Shown in pieces: positions 43,318-45,734 of a DNA stretch of 45,734 bases. Position 1 is the first letter of the stretch; the number at the start of each line of letters is the position of its first letter. The position numbers and the translations under genes were made by a program. The notes under the pieces were generated by a model, which did no database searches, was not told where the DNA came from, and saw only the letters and a list, made by a program, of their open reading frames with translations. The stretch comes from Rhodoferax sp. (GTDB lineage: Bacteria > Pseudomonadota > Gammaproteobacteria > Burkholderiales > Burkholderiaceae_C), in assembly GCA_020048895.1 (NCBI GenBank), contig JAIFLV010000049.1:1-45734 (forward strand). Direction: 5' to 3'.

Positions 43318-44367
43318 CTATTTCAGAAACTGTCCGAAATACGGATCTGCGTCCACGAACTCCACCAGTCGGTCGATCGCGCCCTTCTCCGACAGGATGG
43401 TGTAGTAGTTCTCCTTGATGTTGGGCGCGTACCGGATCGCAGCGATGAAGTCCTCCTTGTCCAGAGGATTCTGCCGCACGTAGTCAACAAACCCGGTTTC
43501 CTCGAGCACGGACTTCACCACATCCAGCTTGTAATTCTTTTGCAACCACGCGATGGCGCAGGTCGCCACACCAACCTGCAAGCCGTGTAAGGAAGGCTGC
43601 CTGGCGAGTTTGTCGTAAGCGTGCGAGATCAGGTGTTCAGAGCCGCTGGCAGGGCGACTGGAGCCACAAACCTCCATGGCCACACCGCTCATTACCAACA
43701 CGCCGCAGACCACGCGCAGGAACTCGACATCATCGATGTCCTTGTTGCCATAGCCGATCAGGTTCTCGAAAGAACTGTTCGAAACCAGCACTGCAAAATC
43801 GTTGACCGGTTCACGCGTGTTCCGGAACGACAGCTTCCAGTCGTAAATGGCCGTGACTTTCGACACCAGGTCACCGATGCCTGAGAGAGTGAACTTCTTC
43901 GGCGAGGCCTTGATGATGTTGGTGTCAATGATCACACCGTAGGGAATCTTCGCCTTCAGGCTGCGACGCTTGCCGTTGGCATAGAGCGAGACCGTGGGAG
44001 AAGAGAAGCCGTCATTCGATATGACCGTGGGAATCGACACTATCGGTAACTGGGCAATGAAGGCCACGTACTTCGCGTAGTCGATGACCTGCCCGCCTCC
44101 GACCGCCACAATCGCTTCGGTCGCGTGCGGCAGCGAAAGCGCTGTACGAAAAACGCTCTCGACTTCGCTGTCACCGATGACATCTTCGTAAAGGATCGAA
44201 ATCTCGGAAGAGTCCAATGAGATGAGGATGCTCTCGCCGAGCATCTCCTTCATTCCGGTACCAAAGAACAAGGCAATCTTTGAAAAATTCTCCTTGCGCA
44301 GGTACTTGCCGATCTTGTACAGCGCGTTAGGCTTAATTCTGAGCAGCGAGGGGATCGAAATGTCCAT
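43318..44367 (-). CDS. Glycerol-1-phosphate dehydrogenase-like enzyme (EgsA/AraM group)
   Basis: 349 residues of the iron/zinc-type alcohol dehydrogenase fold. It shows AIVAVGGGQVIDYAKYVAF (nucleotide), SIPTVISNDGFSSPTVSLY and YGVIIDTNIIKASPKKF. The three metal ligands are in GIGDLVSK (Asp), SEHLISHAYD (His) and PSLHGLQVGV (His), as in archaeal glycerol-1-phosphate dehydrogenase. It would reduce dihydroxyacetone phosphate to sn-glycerol-1-phosphate. It begins 12 bp after the HAD phosphatase stop, so the two are one operon. Bacterial homologues are uncommon. Confidence 0.82.
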   Translation of the reverse strand: MDISIPSLLRIKPNALYKIGKYLRKENFSKIALFFGTGMKEMLGESILISLDSSEISILYEDVIGDSEVESVFRTALSLPHATEAIVAVGGGQVIDYAKYVAFIAQLPIVSIPTVISNDGFSSPTVSLYANGKRRSLKAKIPYGVIIDTNIIKASPKKFTLSGIGDLVSKVTAIYDWKLSFRNTREPVNDFAVLVSNSSFENLIGYGNKDIDDVEFLRVVCGVLVMSGVAMEVCGSSRPASGSEHLISHAYDKLARQPSLHGLQVGVATCAIAWLQKNYKLDVVKSVLEETGFVDYVRQNPLDKEDFIAAIRYAPNIKENYYTILSEKGAIDRLVEFVDADPYFGQFLK

Positions 44368-44379
44368 GGCCCGCCCTGC

Positions 44380-45213
44380 TTACAACGCTTGCGGATCGAT
44401 ATCCGCTACGCTATCGAAGATGTAGGTCGGCCGATAGGGATACTCCTCCACCGTCGCCCGCGTCGATACGCCCGAAAGCACGAGACAGGTTCTCATCCCC
44501 GCCTCCATGCCGCCAACAATGTCGGTATCCATTCGGTCACCAATCATTACCGTGTCCTCGGAGTGCGAGCCGAGCTTCTTCTTGGCAATCATCATCATTA
44601 ACGCGTTCGGTTTGCCGACAATGTAGGGTTTCTTTCCGGTGGCCCGCTCGATAGGCGCCAGCAAGGCACCGCAGGCGGGTTCAAAGCCGGTTTCGGTCGG
44701 GTCGATGACATCCGGATTGGTGGCAATGAACTTGGCACCCTTGCTGATTAGAGTGCAGGCCTTCTTGATCATGTCGAAGTTGTAGTGGGAGGTCTTGCCC
44801 ACCACGACGTAGTCGGGCGAACTCTCCGAGACCGAGAAGCCGGCGTTGTAGAGCTCGTTACTTAGGCCGCCGCCGCCAATTACATACACCGTGCCACTCG
44901 GCTTCTGGCTATGCAGAAAGGTTGCAGTGGCCATCGCGGCAGTAATGAAGTTTTCTTCGGTCAAACCCTCCAGCCCCATCGCCTCGAGTTTGCGCTTCAG
45001 GTCCAGCGTGGTCTGCTCGGAATTGTTGGTGAGAAAAAGAAACTTGGTGTTCGTTGTGTGCAGTCGGTCAATGAACTCCCTCACACCAGGAATCAACTCC
45101 TTGCCTCGATAGATGACACCGTCCATGTCCGAAATGATGCTTCTCTTTCCCACGTTCTTGCCCTTGTTGCCATGTGTTGCAGCTGACTGATTCACGATGC
45201 CGGATTTAAGCAC
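44380..45213 (-). CDS. HAD-superfamily phosphatase, NagD/p-nitrophenylphosphatase type
   Basis: 277 residues from the GTG at 45213 (AGGGGAC about 6 bp upstream). Motif I is [18 protein letters not shown] (both Asp present), motif [14 protein letters not shown], motif III Lys in [11 protein letters not shown], and motif [20 protein letters not shown]. The C2 cap lies between. NagD-group enzymes include glycerol-phosphate and nucleotide phosphatases. With the neighbouring dehydrogenase it may release glycerol from glycerol-1-phosphate or process a polymer precursor. Confidence 0.87.
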   Translation of the reverse strand: MLKSGIVNQSAATHGNKGKNVGKRSIISDMDGVIYRGKELIPGVREFIDRLHTTNTKFLFLTNNSEQTTLDLKRKLEAMGLEGLTEENFITAAMATATFLHSQKPSGTVYVIGGGGLSNELYNAGFSVSESSPDYVVVGKTSHYNFDMIKKACTLISKGAKFIATNPDVIDPTETGFEPACGALLAPIERATGKKPYIVGKPNALMMMIAKKKLGSHSEDTVMIGDRMDTDIVGGMEAGMRTCLVLSGVSTRATVEEYPYRPTYIFDSVADIDPQAL

Positions 45214-45441
45214 TATTCGTCCCCTTCATGCGCAACCGTCGTAGAAGTCGGGAAACAAAATGAACGCAATGCCAAAAGTAGCGCAGCATCCGCTCGAATG
45301 CGAGCGCGTTGGGCGAGCAGTGGCGGGCATGGGGCAGTGCCAGCGTGGGCTGGATGCCGACGCCCCCAGCCGACTTTCACTATCATGGTGGGTTTCTCTC
45401 AACCGGCTCCCACCTTGAAACCATCTCCCGACGGCACCCCC

Positions 45442-45734
45442 ATGCCCCAAGACCCCCAAGGCACCTATCTGGCGCGTGCCCTGCAGCAGCAAACCATTAG
45501 CGTGCGTGGGGCGCGCACGCACAACTTGAAGAACATTGACCTCGACATCCCGCGCAACCAGTTGGTGGTGATCACAGGTCTGTCGGGTTCGGGCAAGTCC
45601 AGCCTGGCGTTTGACACGCTTTATGCTGAGGGGCAACGCCGCTATGTGGAGAGCCTGTCCACCTATGCGCGCCAATTTCTGCAGCTGATGGACAAACCCG
45701 ATGTGGATGTGATTGAAGGGCTTTCGCCCGCCAT
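45442..45734 (+). CDS. uvrA: UvrA, excinuclease ABC subunit A (N-terminal part, runs off the right edge)
   Basis: 97 codons from the ATG at 45442 to the edge. [40 protein letters not shown] (Walker A) and [20 protein letters not shown] are the UvrA N-terminal signature. It is the damage-recognition ATPase of nucleotide excision repair. The 228-bp gap to the divergent HAD gene holds its promoter; no clear LexA box was found there. Confidence 0.95.
   Translation, partial: MPQDPQGTYLARALQQQTISVRGARTHNLKNIDLDIPRNQLVVITGLSGSGKSSLAFDTLYAEGQRRYVESLSTYARQFLQLMDKPDVDVIEGLSPA

Noticed and set aside
45214..45441. LexA/SOS box before uvrA
   Set aside because: No CTGT-N8-ACAG-type palindrome was found in the gap.

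Overview
The window looks like a chromosomal segment of a GC-rich betaproteobacterium, most likely Comamonadaceae (Rhodoferax/Polaromonas-like). The reasons are a putA next to an Lrp-type regulator, yggS divergent from pilT-pilU, the rsmI/yraN/diaA/dolP group, an MFS gene in front of ssb, a short dispersed repeat of a kind I associate with this family, and GC-rich intergenic repeats around pilU. No tRNA, rRNA or CRISPR array was seen.

Layout. 1-3.5 kb: the start of putA (leaving the window on the left), a 273-bp inverted-repeat element, an Lrp/AsnC regulator and an acyl-CoA dehydrogenase. 3.5-9 kb: a minus-strand signalling group of response regulator, CHASE-PAS hybrid histidine kinase with REC and HPt, and membrane diguanylate cyclase; the first and last share a conserved leader. 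9-14.2 kb: outer-membrane barrel, TerB-like protein, SbtA-type bicarbonate transporter, a 55-residue membrane protein, TerC, and three small membrane proteins. 14.2-18.4 kb: yggS, pilT, pilU and a 3-hydroxyisobutyrate-dehydrogenase-like gene. 18.4-24.4 kb: ompW behind two FNR/Anr-like boxes, dolP, diaA, bacteriohemerythrin, yraN, rsmI, a truncated enoyl-CoA hydratase remnant and an NAD-malic enzyme. 24.4-27.1 kb: mobile-element island with a complete IS1380-family element (terminal repeats and 5-bp target duplication visible) inside a decayed histidine kinase gene, followed by an IS200-type element. 27.1-34.4 kb: a tightly packed eight-gene signalling operon (HTH-REC, REC, PAS, GGDEF, PhnD-like binding protein, triple-PAS histidine kinase, a stand-alone HD-GYP-type N-terminal domain, HDOD). 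34.4-36.8 kb: gspA-gspB-like pair. 36.9-39.6 kb: SDR oxidoreductase, ssb, MFS transporter. 39.7-43.2 kb: a TPP riboswitch followed by a TonB-dependent receptor, a PnuC/PnuT-type transporter and a NadR-like P-loop kinase, read as a thiamine uptake operon. 43.3-45.2 kb: a glycerol-1-phosphate-dehydrogenase-like enzyme and a NagD-type HAD phosphatase. The window closes with the start of uvrA.

The most unusual items are the 27-34 kb signalling operon, the TPP-controlled receptor/transporter/kinase operon, the G1P dehydrogenase/HAD phosphatase pair, and a 59-bp dispersed motif found in six copies that align without gaps. Three copies lie inside conserved genes (putA, yggS, the HIBADH-like gene), all in the same reading frame. 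All alignments were made by eye.
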